NCBI RefSeq assembly: GCF_030538285.1
Contig: NZ_JAUNUG010000015.1
Location: forward strand, 1-57,900
Direction of reading: 5' to 3'
DNA length: 57,900 nt
Source of the DNA: Corynebacterium sp.
GTDB lineage: Bacteria > Actinomycetota > Actinomycetes > Mycobacteriales > Mycobacteriaceae
The notes under the pieces were generated by a model. The model worked only from the letters and a program-made list of their open reading frames with translations, made no database searches and was not told the DNA's origin. Position numbers and translations under genes: made by a program. This document shows, one piece after another, positions 46,156 to 56,972 of the stretch (its first letter is position 1; each line of letters begins with the position of its first letter).

Positions 46156-47391
46156 TTAGCGCCCCTCCACCTCTGGCTCTCGCTGCTCACCGAAATCGAA
46201 GCTCGGGGCAGGCGGGGTGGATTCAATCTCGCGCTGCTCCGGCGACGGTGACGTCGCGGGCGCCGATGCCTTCTGCACCTTGATCTCGTGCGGCTCCGGG
46301 TCGACGGGCTTGTTGGCCACGGCGGTGGCGGCGGCGACGGCCGCGGCGATCTCGGGGTCGGTGGCGGTGTTGAACCACTCGTCGGTGTCCTCGGTGCCGG
46401 CCATCTGGCGGGTCTCGTCGTCGACAAGCGAGGGCTCGTAGCGGAAGACTCCCTCGTCGTCCTTCTGGGCGAATGCGCGGGCGAACTGCTCGAGAGAATC
46501 GCCGAACTGGGAGGGGATCATCCACATGGTGGAGGCCTGGCCCTCGGCGAGCTTCGGCAGCTTCTCCAGGTACTGGTAGGCCAGCACCTCGGGGGTGACT
46601 TTGGAGGACTTGATGGCGGCGTTGACCTTCTGGATGGCCTGGGCCTCACCCTGTGCCTGCAGGAAGCGGGCGGCGCGCTCACCCTCGGCCTTGAGGATCA
46701 TGCCCTGGCGCTCGGCCTCGGCCTGAAGGATGGCGGCGTGCTTCTCACCCTCGGCGGAGAGGATGCGGGCCTGCTTCTCACCCTCGGCGGTTTTGATGTC
46801 GGACTCGCGGCGACCCTCGGCGGTGAGGATCATGGCTCGCTTTTCGCGGTCCGCCTTCATCTGCATCTCCATGGACTGCTGGATGGACGGCGGCGGGTCG
46901 ATCGCCTTGAGCTCGACGCGGCTGATGCGCAGGCCCCACTTGGAGGTGGCGGCATCCAGCTCGCCGCGCAGGCGGCGGTTGATCGTCTCGCGCGAGGTGA
47001 GGGTCTCCTCCAGGGTCATACCACCGACGACGTCGCGGAGGGTGGCCACGGAGATCTGCTCCACGCCCACGATGTAGTTGTCCACGCCGTAGATCGCCTT
47101 GGCCGGATCATTGATCTGGAAGGTGACCACGATGTCGATGGCGACGGTGAGGTTGTCCTGGGTGATCACGGCCTGCGGCGGGAAAGACACAACGCGCTCG
47201 CGGGTGTCCACGCGGGCGCGGATGCGGTCGACGAAGGGCACCAGCAGGGTGAGCCCGCCGGCGACGGTGCGGGTGTAGCTGCCGAGTCGCTCGATGACCG
47301 CGGCCTCACCCTGGGGGATGAGCGCGATCGACTTGATGACGACAACGGCGACGAAGATGAGGAGGACAATAAGAAGTATGAGTCCGGCCAT
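46156..47391 (-). CDS. SPFH/Band-7 membrane protease-partner protein (QmcA-like)
   Basis: A 411-residue stomatin-like scaffold: N-terminal membrane helix (LILLIVLLIFVAVVVIKSIA), then the SPFH domain (IPQGEAAVIERLGSYTRTVA, FQINDPAKAIYGVDNYIVGV). A long coiled coil follows, with repeated EGEKQARILSAEGEKHAAIL units, and then an acidic Pro-rich tail. Such proteins organise membrane domains and hold NfeD partners; the next gene encodes NfeD, six bases away. GGAAGGAAA lies upstream of ATG 47391. Confidence 0.92.
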   Translation of the reverse strand: MAGLILLIVLLIFVAVVVIKSIALIPQGEAAVIERLGSYTRTVAGGLTLLVPFVDRIRARVDTRERVVSFPPQAVITQDNLTVAIDIVVTFQINDPAKAIYGVDNYIVGVEQISVATLRDVVGGMTLEETLTSRETINRRLRGELDAATSKWGLRISRVELKAIDPPPSIQQSMEMQMKADREKRAMILTAEGRRESDIKTAEGEKQARILSAEGEKHAAILQAEAERQGMILKAEGERAARFLQAQGEAQAIQKVNAAIKSSKVTPEVLAYQYLEKLPKLAEGQASTMWMIPSQFGDSLEQFARAFAQKDDEGVFRYEPSLVDDETRQMAGTEDTDEWFNTATDPEIAAAVAAATAVANKPVDPEPHEIKVQKASAPATSPSPEQREIESTPPAPSFDFGEQREPEVEGR

Positions 47392-47397
47392 GGGTGT

Positions 47398-47826
47398 TTA
47401 TGTTTCCTTCCAGACGACTGCGGTGGCGCCGTCGATACTGATCACGGACACGCGCTCACCTGCGGCGAACGTGTGGGTGGGGTCAAGGGAACGGGCCGAC
47501 CAGATCGACCCGTCGAGGCGGACCTGACCGCCGTGCTCCCCGACCGCGTCGAGGACCACCGCCGAGGAGCCGACCAGGGCCTGCGGCGAGGTGTCCAGCG
47601 CCTTCGGGGCGGCCATACGGCGCCGCAGGACGGGCTTGAGGAACACCAGCAGGCCGAACGCGGAGATGGCGAAGGCCACGACCGAGGCCCACAGGGGTGC
47701 TCCGGCCAGGGACACACCCGCGGCGGCCAAGGCGGCGCCAGCGAGCATGAGCAGGGTGAGCTCGCCCACGGCCAGCTCGAGGCCGGCGAGGACGAGTGCT
47801 GCGATGAACCAGACTATTGCTCCCAC
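47398..47826 (-). CDS. NfeD-like membrane protein
   Basis: A 142-residue short NfeD: hydrophobic helices (VWFIAALVLAGLELAVG, LTLLMLAGAALAAAGVSLA, VVAFAISAFGLLVFLKPVL) then an OB-fold domain (ALVGSSAVVLDAVGEHGGQV). GTG 47826 has TACCTT seven bases upstream (leaderless), only 11 bp after the DUF3097 stop codon. It precedes the SPFH gene, the normal partner order. Confidence 0.9.
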   Translation of the reverse strand: MGAIVWFIAALVLAGLELAVGELTLLMLAGAALAAAGVSLAGAPLWASVVAFAISAFGLLVFLKPVLRRRMAAPKALDTSPQALVGSSAVVLDAVGEHGGQVRLDGSIWSARSLDPTHTFAAGERVSVISIDGATAVVWKET

Positions 47827-47849
47827 GTGATCCAAGGTACCGAAGGCGG

Positions 47850-48698
47850 CTACATGAGGTCGGCCTTGGACAGCTCGGGCGTGGTGACGAAATCGACGAG
47901 GCGTTCGACCGCGCCGATGAGGGTGGAGTCCAGATCCCGGAAGCTCCCCACGGCCGAATACACGCGGTTCCATCCCTCCCGGGGGTCGGACCAGCCGAGA
48001 CGTCGGCACACACCGGTCTTCCAATCCTCGCCATAGGGAACGTCGGGCCAGGCGCGGATGCCGACGGCCTGCGGCTTCACCGCCGCCCAGATATCGACGT
48101 ACGGGTGGCCGGTGACCAGCACGTGCTCCCCCACCGTCTGCGTCATGCGGGTCTCCTTGGAGCCCTCGACGAGGTGGTCAGCAAGCACACCGACGCGGCG
48201 GCCTGGCCCCGGTTCGAATTCGGCCAGGCGGTGTTCCAGGTTGTCCAGGCCCTCGAGGTATTCGACGACGACACCCTCGACGCGCAGGTCATGCCCCCAC
48301 ACCTTCTCGACGATCGCCGCGTCGTGCACACCCTCCACCCAGATACGCGAGGGTGCGGCGACCTTTGCCTCGACGTTGTCGACCCGGCGGGAGCCGGAGT
48401 TGGAGCGCTGCACCACCGGCTGCTTTTTCGGCAGGTGGCGGATGAGGGTGACGGGGCGGCCGTCGATAAGAAAGCCTCCCGAGACCAGCTGGAACAGGCG
48501 CGTGACGCCGCGGCGGTCCTCCAGGCGGACGAACTCGCCGTCGTAGGTGCGCTCCCAGCCGACCACGGCGCCCACATAATCCTCGCCGCGGACCTCGACG
48601 ACCAGGCCCGGCTCGGCGGGGACCTTGGGGTATTCGCGGGGGCGGGAACGGGCGTGTCCGGAGAGGATGTCGCCGGAGTAGGGATCGTGAAAGCTCAT
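47850..48698 (-). CDS. DUF3097 family protein
   Basis: A 282-residue conserved actinobacterial protein of unknown function. Hallmarks include VEGVHDAAIVEKVWGHDLR, LAEFEPGPGRRVGVLADHLV (Toprim-like 'VEG.HDA...' layout), EHVLVTGHPYVDIWAAVKP and IRAWPDVPYGEDWKTGVC. The order of acidic residues and 'VTGHPYVD' suggests a nucleotide- or nucleic-acid-binding fold, but this is inference. ATG 48698 has TAAGGT eight bases upstream, back-to-back with the next gene's promoter. Confidence 0.88.
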   Translation of the reverse strand: MSFHDPYSGDILSGHARSRPREYPKVPAEPGLVVEVRGEDYVGAVVGWERTYDGEFVRLEDRRGVTRLFQLVSGGFLIDGRPVTLIRHLPKKQPVVQRSNSGSRRVDNVEAKVAAPSRIWVEGVHDAAIVEKVWGHDLRVEGVVVEYLEGLDNLEHRLAEFEPGPGRRVGVLADHLVEGSKETRMTQTVGEHVLVTGHPYVDIWAAVKPQAVGIRAWPDVPYGEDWKTGVCRRLGWSDPREGWNRVYSAVGSFRDLDSTLIGAVERLVDFVTTPELSKADLM

Positions 48699-48706
48699 GG
48701 CCGCAC

Positions 48707-48723
48707 ACCTTATCGGCTAGACT
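48707..48723. promoter_or_regulatory. Back-to-back divergent -10 boxes (DUF3097 / hypothetical)
   Basis: Minus-strand TAAGGT (48707-48712) and plus-strand TAGACT (48718-48723), five bases apart, each eight bases from its start codon, in a 33-bp intergenic region. Confidence 0.55.
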
Positions 48724-48731
48724 GCCCCGCC

Positions 48732-49445
48732 ATGGATATCCGCGCCGAGGTCTGGTCACCGCTGCAAAACACCGCCGTCTGGCTCGGCGCCTGGCTCCAC
48801 GGCCTGGAGGCCACCGACAATCTCGTCGATGCGCTGCACGATCTCGGCGCGGAAGGCCTGGTGGAGGTCCTGGGCGATATCCGTCGTTGCGCGCTTATCG
48901 ACGCCGCGTCCCCCGCCGTCAGGCTCATCCTGTCCGGTCCCGGGGAGGCTCCCGCCTTGCCGGCGGGTGGTGCGGCGGCGCGGGCGGCGTCGATAAGCGG
49001 ACAAGCGTTGGTGCTGGCCGAGAGGCACGTGCTCGTCCCCGACAAGGAGGGGAATTGGCAGTGGTTCGAGGAGGAGGATCCGCTGCCGGCGCCCGCGTGG
49101 CTGAGCCCCGGCGAGGCTGATGAGCTGCTCACCCGGGCGACGGCGCAGGCTGCGCAGCTGGTCACCGACTCCGGTTACCGCACGGACGTGCTGGAGGCCC
49201 CACGCCTGACGGTAGGCACGCTGGCGGACTTCTACGACACCCCCGGGCTCCCGGCGGCCGTCCCGCCGCGCGCCGCGAAGCTCTTTGCCCGCGCCGATCG
49301 GGTGGCAGCGATCATCGAGACGGTGAAAACCCGGATGAAGGACCACCGCATCGACCCGCAACTGCTGGGGCTGTGGCGACACATCCGGGCCGCGCGCATG
49401 GCCGGGGTGGACTACGCGGTGCGGGATTTCGACCGGCTGATCTGA
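48732..49445 (+). CDS. Coryneform conserved hypothetical protein
   Basis: A 237-residue soluble protein ([20 protein letters not shown]) without recognised motifs; mostly helical, Ala-rich, ending [13 protein letters not shown] 48732 has TAGACT eight bases upstream. The gene's last 34 bp overlap the end of convergent hemH. It contains two copies of the 11-mer, at 48893-48903 as LID (CTT ATC GAC) and at 48988-48998 read as Ser-Ile-Ser with the rare ATA codon. The longer open frame extending upstream is a shadow of the DUF3097 gene. Confidence 0.75.
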   Translation: MDIRAEVWSPLQNTAVWLGAWLHGLEATDNLVDALHDLGAEGLVEVLGDIRRCALIDAASPAVRLILSGPGEAPALPAGGAAARAASISGQALVLAERHVLVPDKEGNWQWFEEEDPLPAPAWLSPGEADELLTRATAQAAQLVTDSGYRTDVLEAPRLTVGTLADFYDTPGLPAAVPPRAAKLFARADRVAAIIETVKTRMKDHRIDPQLLGLWRHIRAARMAGVDYAVRDFDRLI

Positions 49446-50476
49446 CAGCAGCCCGGGCGGCAGGCCTGCCCGTTGACGGTGCAGCCCTGGACGGTGACCT
49501 CGCCGAGGGAGGCGGGCGGATCGTTGGCCACGAGCTCGTCGATGATATCGACAACCATGCCGGCGAAATCCTGCTCCGGGCCGGCGGTGCGGGTGCGTTC
49601 GACGTGGACGTCGAGGTCGCGGGCGGCGTCGGCAAGCTCGGTGTCCAGATCCCAGATCACCTCCATGTGATCGGAGATGAAACCCACCGGACACACAACG
49701 ACGGCCTCGATACCCTCCGCGGCAATGGCCGTGGTGTGGTCGACGATGTCCGGCTCGAGCCACGGGGTGCGCGGGTTACCGGAACGGGACTGCCACACGA
49801 CGTCGTATTCCCCCACCCCGGCGGCCTCTGCGATAAGACGGGAAGCTTCGGCGACCTGACGGGAATACAAGTGGGAATCCTCCGGGCCACCCGCCGCCTC
49901 ATCGGCGGCCGTGGGCACCGAATGTGCGGTAAACAGCACCCGGGTATTACGCCCCGCAGGCACCTTCGCCAGCGACTCAGCCAACGCCTCGGCCATGAGC
50001 CGGATGAAGGTGGGATGATCGTAGAACTGACGCAGCTTGGTGAACTCGATCGGCGCGACGCCCTTGTCCTCCAGGTGGGCGATAATCCGCCGGATGTCCT
50101 CGTTGTACTGCAGGCACGCGGAATAACCTCCCCAAGCGGAGGTCGCGAACACCAGCGCCCGCCGCACACCGTCGGCGGCCATCTGCTCGGCGGTATCCTC
50201 GCCGAAGGGGTGCCAGTTGCGGTTGCCGAAGTAGACCGGTAGATCCAGGTCGCGGGAGGCGAGCTCGGACTTCAGGTTCGCGATGATCTCCTTGTTCAGG
50301 CGGTTGAGCGGGCTGACTCCCCCGAAGTGGAAGTAATGCTCACCGACCTGGGCCAGGCGCTCGCGCGGGATGCCGCGGCCGCGGGTGACGTTCTCCAGAA
50401 AGGGGACGACCTCCTCGTCCCCTTCGGGGCCACCGAAGGAGAGGACGAGGAGGGCGTCGAAATTCAGTTCAGTCAT
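49412..50476 (-). CDS. hemH: Coproporphyrin ferrochelatase
   Basis: A 354-residue enzyme inserting iron in the coproporphyrin-dependent haem route of actinobacteria (also called CpfC). [49 protein letters not shown] (metal-site His) and [13 protein letters not shown] (Glu) are diagnostic. The Cys-rich C-terminus [10 protein letters not shown] is consistent with the 2Fe-2S cluster of actinobacterial enzymes. ATG 50476 has TAGGCT seven bases upstream (leaderless). A palindrome just upstream may be an operator. Confidence 0.95.
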   Translation of the reverse strand: MTELNFDALLVLSFGGPEGDEEVVPFLENVTRGRGIPRERLAQVGEHYFHFGGVSPLNRLNKEIIANLKSELASRDLDLPVYFGNRNWHPFGEDTAEQMAADGVRRALVFATSAWGGYSACLQYNEDIRRIIAHLEDKGVAPIEFTKLRQFYDHPTFIRLMAEALAESLAKVPAGRNTRVLFTAHSVPTAADEAAGGPEDSHLYSRQVAEASRLIAEAAGVGEYDVVWQSRSGNPRTPWLEPDIVDHTTAIAAEGIEAVVVCPVGFISDHMEVIWDLDTELADAARDLDVHVERTRTAGPEQDFAGMVVDIIDELVANDPPASLGEVTVQGCTVNGQACRPGCCQISRSKSRTA

Positions 50477-50490
50477 GCACCCGAGCCTAT

Positions 50491-50504
50491 CAACCTTTAG
50501 GTTG
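50491..50504. promoter_or_regulatory. Palindrome over the hemH promoter
   Basis: CAACCTTTAGGTTG is a 6-bp dyad with a 2-bp centre, directly upstream of the hemH -10 (50484-50489, minus strand), where a repressor could block polymerase. The loop is too short for a terminator. Which regulator binds is unknown. Confidence 0.4.
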
Positions 50505-50513
50505 AGGGCTGCG

Positions 50514-52283
50514 CTAGATCAGGCGCACGGCGTGGGGCGACATTCCAGACCAGCGGACCGGGGAGATCTTAACGGAGGAACCGGAGTTCGGGGCCTCGAT
50601 CATCGTGCCGTCCCCCAGGTAGATGGCCACGTGCTGGTTGCCACCGGGGCCGTAGAAGATGAGGTCACCGCGCTGCATCTGGCTGGGGTCGACCTTGGTG
50701 CCGTGGTTGTACTGGTAGCCGGTGTAGTGCGGTAGAGCGATGCCGACACCGGCGAAGGCGTAGAGCACGAGGCCGGAGCAGTCGAAACCGATTTTGTTGA
50801 AGTCACCGAAGGAGTCGGCCACACCACCGTCGCGGATGCCGCGGGTCGGGCCGCTGGCGTTGCCGCCGCCCCAGGCGTAGGGCACGCCGATCTGGGACTG
50901 GGCGCGGGCGATGACTGCCTCGATCTTCGCCGAACGGTCACCGATGTCAGCGACCTGCTCGGCGGCCTGTTCGGTGACATCCTCGATGGTCTCCAGCACC
51001 GGCGCCTGCGGCAGATCCTCCTCGACGACCTCCGGTTCCGGGTTCTGCACCGCCGCGATGGGGGCAGGGGCAGTGTCCTCATCGCTGGTGGACGGGTAGG
51101 GGTTGTCCAGGTTGCCGTGGTCGGGCTGGGAGGCGACGATGACGGCGGCCGCGGCAGCCACGGCAGCAGCGGTGGCGGCGTCGCGGAAGGCCTGGGCCTC
51201 GGCTTCGCGGGCGGCGGTGGCGGCGGCTTCTTCCTCGGCGCGGGCCTGCGCTTCCTGGCGGGCCGCGGCCTCTGCCTCGGCCTGCTCGGCGGCCTGGCGG
51301 GCAGCCGCGGCGGCTTCTTCTGCTTCTCGACGCTCGCGTGCGTCGCGCTCCACAGCTTCCTGCGCCGCTGTTTCCGCTGCGGCGGCCTCAGCGGCGGCGG
51401 TCTCAGCGGCCTGGCGGGCGGAGTCCGCGGCTGCGGACTCTTCTGCGGCGACGCGGCGTGCTTCCTCAGCCGCGGCCGTGTCCGCCGCCGCATTGTCTTC
51501 GGCGGCGCGGCGCTGGGCATCTGCCGCGCGGTACTCCTCAGCGTCCTGGCGGGCGGCGTTGCCGGCGGCGATCTCCTCGCGGGCCTCATTGAGCTGGGCC
51601 TGGGCAGCATCGCGCTCAGCAGCCAGGCGATCGCGCTCGGCAGTCAACTCACCGATGCGGAAATTGTTGGTCTCGATGGCGGCGCGGGCCTGCGTCTCGC
51701 GCTCGGCGGCGCGGGCCTCGCGCGCTTCGGCGACGTTGCGCAGGTAGCGCAGCTCGGACTCGCGGTTGGCCTGCTCGGTGCGCAGCTGATCCAGTTCCTC
51801 GATGGCAGCGCGCTGCTTTTCGGCATTGGTGCGCAGGTACGTCTGGCGGTCGAGGGAGTCGTTGGAGGCTTCTTCGCCGGCGAGCGTGGCGACGGCGGTG
51901 GGGGTAGCCGTGCGACGGTAGGCGGCGCGGGAGATCTCGTCGAGCTTGGCCTGCGCCTCATCGATCTCGGCCTGGGTCTTGTCCAGCTCCGCGCGGGCGA
52001 CGATGACGGCCTGGCGAGCCTGTTCGGCGGTGGCCTGGGCATCGTGCAGATCAACGAGAGCCTTGTTGACCTCCTCGTGGAGTCCACCGATCTCCAGCGC
52101 CAGGCGGTCCATCTCAGACTCCGTGCGGGAGACGTCGGTGGCGAGCGAGGCCACGCCCGATTCCGTCGGGGTAGCGGGGGTCGCGGAGACGACAGCCGGG
52201 GTGAAGGCTGTCAGGCTGCCTGCGCACAGGGCGGTGGCAAGCACGGTGCGCAGGCGTGCGCGGATGGCGGTGGTCGAGGCCAC
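50514..52283 (-). CDS. NlpC/P60 peptidoglycan endopeptidase, RipA-like
   Basis: A 589-residue secreted cell-wall hydrolase. Signal peptide ([15 protein letters not shown], cleavage near ATPA about residue 35); long Ala/Glu coiled coil, about residues 45-370; low-complexity linker; C-terminal NlpC/P60 domain. The domain has the catalytic Cys in [12 protein letters not shown], His in [11 protein letters not shown] and a further polar residue in APNSG. Homologues (Rv1477 RipA, C. glutamicum Cg1735, C. diphtheriae DIP1281) cut D-Glu-mDAP bonds during cell separation. GAGGAG precedes GTG 52283. The long leader and a distant CRP-type box suggest tight control. Confidence 0.93.
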   Translation of the reverse strand: MASTTAIRARLRTVLATALCAGSLTAFTPAVVSATPATPTESGVASLATDVSRTESEMDRLALEIGGLHEEVNKALVDLHDAQATAEQARQAVIVARAELDKTQAEIDEAQAKLDEISRAAYRRTATPTAVATLAGEEASNDSLDRQTYLRTNAEKQRAAIEELDQLRTEQANRESELRYLRNVAEAREARAAERETQARAAIETNNFRIGELTAERDRLAAERDAAQAQLNEAREEIAAGNAARQDAEEYRAADAQRRAAEDNAAADTAAAEEARRVAAEESAAADSARQAAETAAAEAAAAETAAQEAVERDARERREAEEAAAAARQAAEQAEAEAAARQEAQARAEEEAAATAAREAEAQAFRDAATAAAVAAAAAVIVASQPDHGNLDNPYPSTSDEDTAPAPIAAVQNPEPEVVEEDLPQAPVLETIEDVTEQAAEQVADIGDRSAKIEAVIARAQSQIGVPYAWGGGNASGPTRGIRDGGVADSFGDFNKIGFDCSGLVLYAFAGVGIALPHYTGYQYNHGTKVDPSQMQRGDLIFYGPGGNQHVAIYLGDGTMIEAPNSGSSVKISPVRWSGMSPHAVRLI

Positions 52284-52733
52284 GTGAACTCCTCACGAAC
52301 CCACCCATGACAAGACCTCAGGCTTGACGAAGGCGGGTGCCGAATCGGTTGATCATCGGTGTAGGCACACGGGTATCCGGACCCGCCTCATCCTTAAGTG
52401 TCTCTTCGCGCTTGGCGTGCTTCCCCACATGCCCGTGCGATGACGATGACGACCCGGTTGGCCGTGACTCTGTTAGATGCCGGTGGCTTCCATCGACCCG
52501 TGAGCCGATATTGGCACCATAGAACACGTGAGGCTCCTGTGACCCAACGTTTATCAAGATTCACATCAGTAAAGCCTGACCCCATGACCAACAGGGCCGG
52601 TTGACCTGCGAAATGACGAATCGATAACAAATGTGTGAGTTCAGTCACACTTTGTGCTCCACCCGGCGTGTCGGCATGCTAGCCACATAACAATGCGGCA
52701 ACAGTTTGCCCGTCAAAACATCTCAGCGCGTCA
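52284..52733 (-). other. 450-bp leader/promoter region of the RipA-like gene
   Basis: No gene is supported. On the minus strand it contains the CRP/GlxR box (52634-52649) and then about 350 nt of relatively AT-richer DNA. Foldable pieces just before the start codon include GCGGGT-CCGGAT-ACCCGT (about 52367-52385) and CCGA/TCGG around 52341-52362. A structured 5' UTR is possible. I checked for the ydaO (c-di-AMP) riboswitch often upstream of such genes but did not see its conserved core. Confidence 0.5.
52634..52649. promoter_or_regulatory. Perfect CRP/GlxR-type binding site
   Basis: TGTGAGTTCAGTCACA matches TGTGA-N6-TCACA exactly, the consensus of GlxR, the cAMP-dependent global regulator of corynebacteria. 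It lies about 350 bp before the RipA-like start codon and 82 bp after the end of the Rv1476-like gene. Confidence 0.75.
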
Positions 52734-53234
52734 AGCGCTCAACCTTGACGGCGCCACCCTCCGGGCGTTCCATGCCGTTAGCGCAGCCGCCACAGCGACC
52801 AGCAGCAACACCACCACCAGGATCCCCACCCAGTTCAGTGACCACCCGTTGACGTCGTCGATAAAGCGATGGACGCCCCCCACCACATCCCCGTCCGCCA
52901 GGAAGGGGTACTGCGCGGTCTCTATCTCAGCCCGCGAGTGAACATCGGAGACAATCGCCCCCGATCCCGGCGCCCGGACAATTACCGTCTCCACCTCCGT
53001 GGCCACCAGCACATCCTGGGCGATATCCCGCAGATCCGGGGTATGCGCTGGCGTGTGCTCTAAAACAACGACCCCCAACGACCCAAAACCGGAGGACTCG
53101 GCGTGCGACGCGGCGTCGATAAGCCCAGGTTCCAACTCCCCCATCTTCTCCGCCGGCACGAAGGAGCCGAAGGCGACGGAGTCCTCGTCGATCTGGCGGG
53201 CAAGGTCGTCGATATCGACACCTTCAGGAATCAT
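52731..53234 (-). CDS. Rv1476-like single-pass membrane protein
   Basis: About 167 residues: a soluble N-terminal domain of about 120 residues (MIPEGVDIDDLARQIDEDSV ... HSRAEIETAQYPFLADGDVV) and one C-terminal membrane helix (WVGILVVVLLLVAVAAALTA). The pattern resembles TPM-type proteins with a tail anchor. The neighbourhood acn - this gene - RipA-like hydrolase is kept in mycobacteria (Rv1475c-Rv1477). ATG 53234 is preferred over TTG 53240. The role is unknown but linked to the hydrolase by synteny. Confidence 0.85.
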   Translation of the reverse strand: MIPEGVDIDDLARQIDEDSVAFGSFVPAEKMGELEPGLIDAASHAESSGFGSLGVVVLEHTPAHTPDLRDIAQDVLVATEVETVIVRAPGSGAIVSDVHSRAEIETAQYPFLADGDVVGGVHRFIDDVNGWSLNWVGILVVVLLLVAVAAALTAWNARRVAPSRLSA

Positions 53235-53342
53235 CAGCAATCACTTTCGGGGGCGAAATGTAGTTCCGGTTCACCCCTTTTCTATCCCCCGCGGGTGGGA
53301 CGGGGGTGGCGACGCGCCGCCCAGCCAGCCGAAAGCCACAAA

Positions 53343-53365
53343 CAAAACGCTCGTACTGTTAGAAT
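53343..53365 (+). promoter_or_regulatory. acn promoter with AcnR operator
   Basis: CAAAACGCTCGTACTG (53343-53358) matches the published C. glutamicum AcnR motif CAGNACnnncGTACTG with one change (G to A at position 3). The -10 TAGAAT follows at 53360-53365, so bound AcnR would cover the spacer and block polymerase. The transcription start should be near 53372, leaving a leader of about 130 nt. Confidence 0.8.
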
Positions 53366-53502
53366 TAGCGGCGGTCGTTGGTACGAATCCCTAGACTTGG
53401 AGGAGTACCACCGCGTTCTGCCGGTACACGCCTGCCTTGATCGGGCCGGACGGGTACAGGTATCGAACATTCCAGTTCAATGAAGAGGAAATGGAGCTCC
53501 CT

Positions 53503-56280
<2,778 letters not shown>

Positions 56281-56308
56281 TTCATCTCCCGCAGTGTGAA
56301 CTGCCTCT

Positions 56309-56375
56309 GAGAGGGGGCTGCATCCCCGGATAAGGCGTCCACGCCGCCGGGGAGGGCAGCCCCCTCTCCCCTTTT
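56309..56375 (+). terminator. Large hairpin between acn and acnR
   Basis: GAGAGGGGGCTGC (56309-56321) / GCAGCCCCCTCTC (56356-56368), with inner CCCCGG/CCGGGG, then CCCCTTTT. A strong acn terminator. Partial read-through would feed acnR, giving little repressor relative to enzyme. Confidence 0.88.
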
Positions 56376-56396
56376 CCCCCTCCAGGAGTGTTCCCC

Positions 56397-56963
56397 ATGC
56401 CCGTGGTCAGCGACTACGAACTCTCGCGTCGGCAGACCGAGATCCTCGAAGGTGCCCGGCGTTGCTTCGCCGAGTACGGCTATGAGGGCGCGACCGTGCG
56501 CCGCCTCGAAGAGGCCATCGGCAAATCCCGGGGGGCGATTTTCCACCACTTCGGTGATAAAGAGAACCTGTTTTTGGCTCTGGCGCGGGAGGACGCGGCC
56601 CGCCAGGCGGAGCTGGTCGCACAGTCCGGGCTCGTCGAGGTGATGCGCGAGATCCTCGATCACCCTGAGCGTCACGATTGGTTGGCTACCCGCCTGGAGA
56701 TCACGAAAATGCTGCGTACCGACGCCGCGTTCCGGGCCCGATGGCACGCCCATCAGGAGGTGCTTGACGACGCCGTCCGCGAGCGCCTCGCCCGCCTCGG
56801 CGCCGACGGGCGGATGCGTACCGATGTCACCCCCGAGGTCCTGCACACCTACCTGGAAACCGTCCTCGACGGTCTGATCACCCGGCTGGCGTCCGGGGGT
56901 TCCACCGTTGGCCTGGACCGAGTTCTCGACCTGGTCGAGGGATCCGTGCGGCGTTCCGTATAA
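56397..56963 (+). CDS. acnR: TetR-type repressor of aconitase, AcnR
   Basis: A 188-residue TetR-family regulator. The N-terminal HTH (RQTEILEGARRCFAEYGYEG ... RGAIFHHFGDKENLF) is canonical, and a helical ligand/dimer domain follows. In C. glutamicum AcnR represses acn and senses citrate/Mg. Its predicted operator is seen in front of acn. ATG 56397 has AGGAG eight bases upstream; the GTG at 56388 overlaps that site and is rejected. Confidence 0.96.
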   Translation: MPVVSDYELSRRQTEILEGARRCFAEYGYEGATVRRLEEAIGKSRGAIFHHFGDKENLFLALAREDAARQAELVAQSGLVEVMREILDHPERHDWLATRLEITKMLRTDAAFRARWHAHQEVLDDAVRERLARLGADGRMRTDVTPEVLHTYLETVLDGLITRLASGGSTVGLDRVLDLVEGSVRRSV

Positions 56964-56972
56964 GCTGTAATG

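Noticed and set aside
46288-48036. 582-codon plus-strand frame over the SPFH and NfeD genes
   Set aside because: Antisense shadow; its Leu/Gly repeats are the mirror of the SPFH coiled coil.
52284-52640. ydaO-type c-di-AMP riboswitch before the NlpC/P60 gene
   Set aside because: Expected from the gene class, but the conserved GGGUGAAUC-type core and paired elements are not recognisable.
1090-53124. KOPS-like polar chromosome-segregation motif as explanation of the 11-mer
   Set aside because: Copies are split almost evenly between strands across the window, so there is no polarity.
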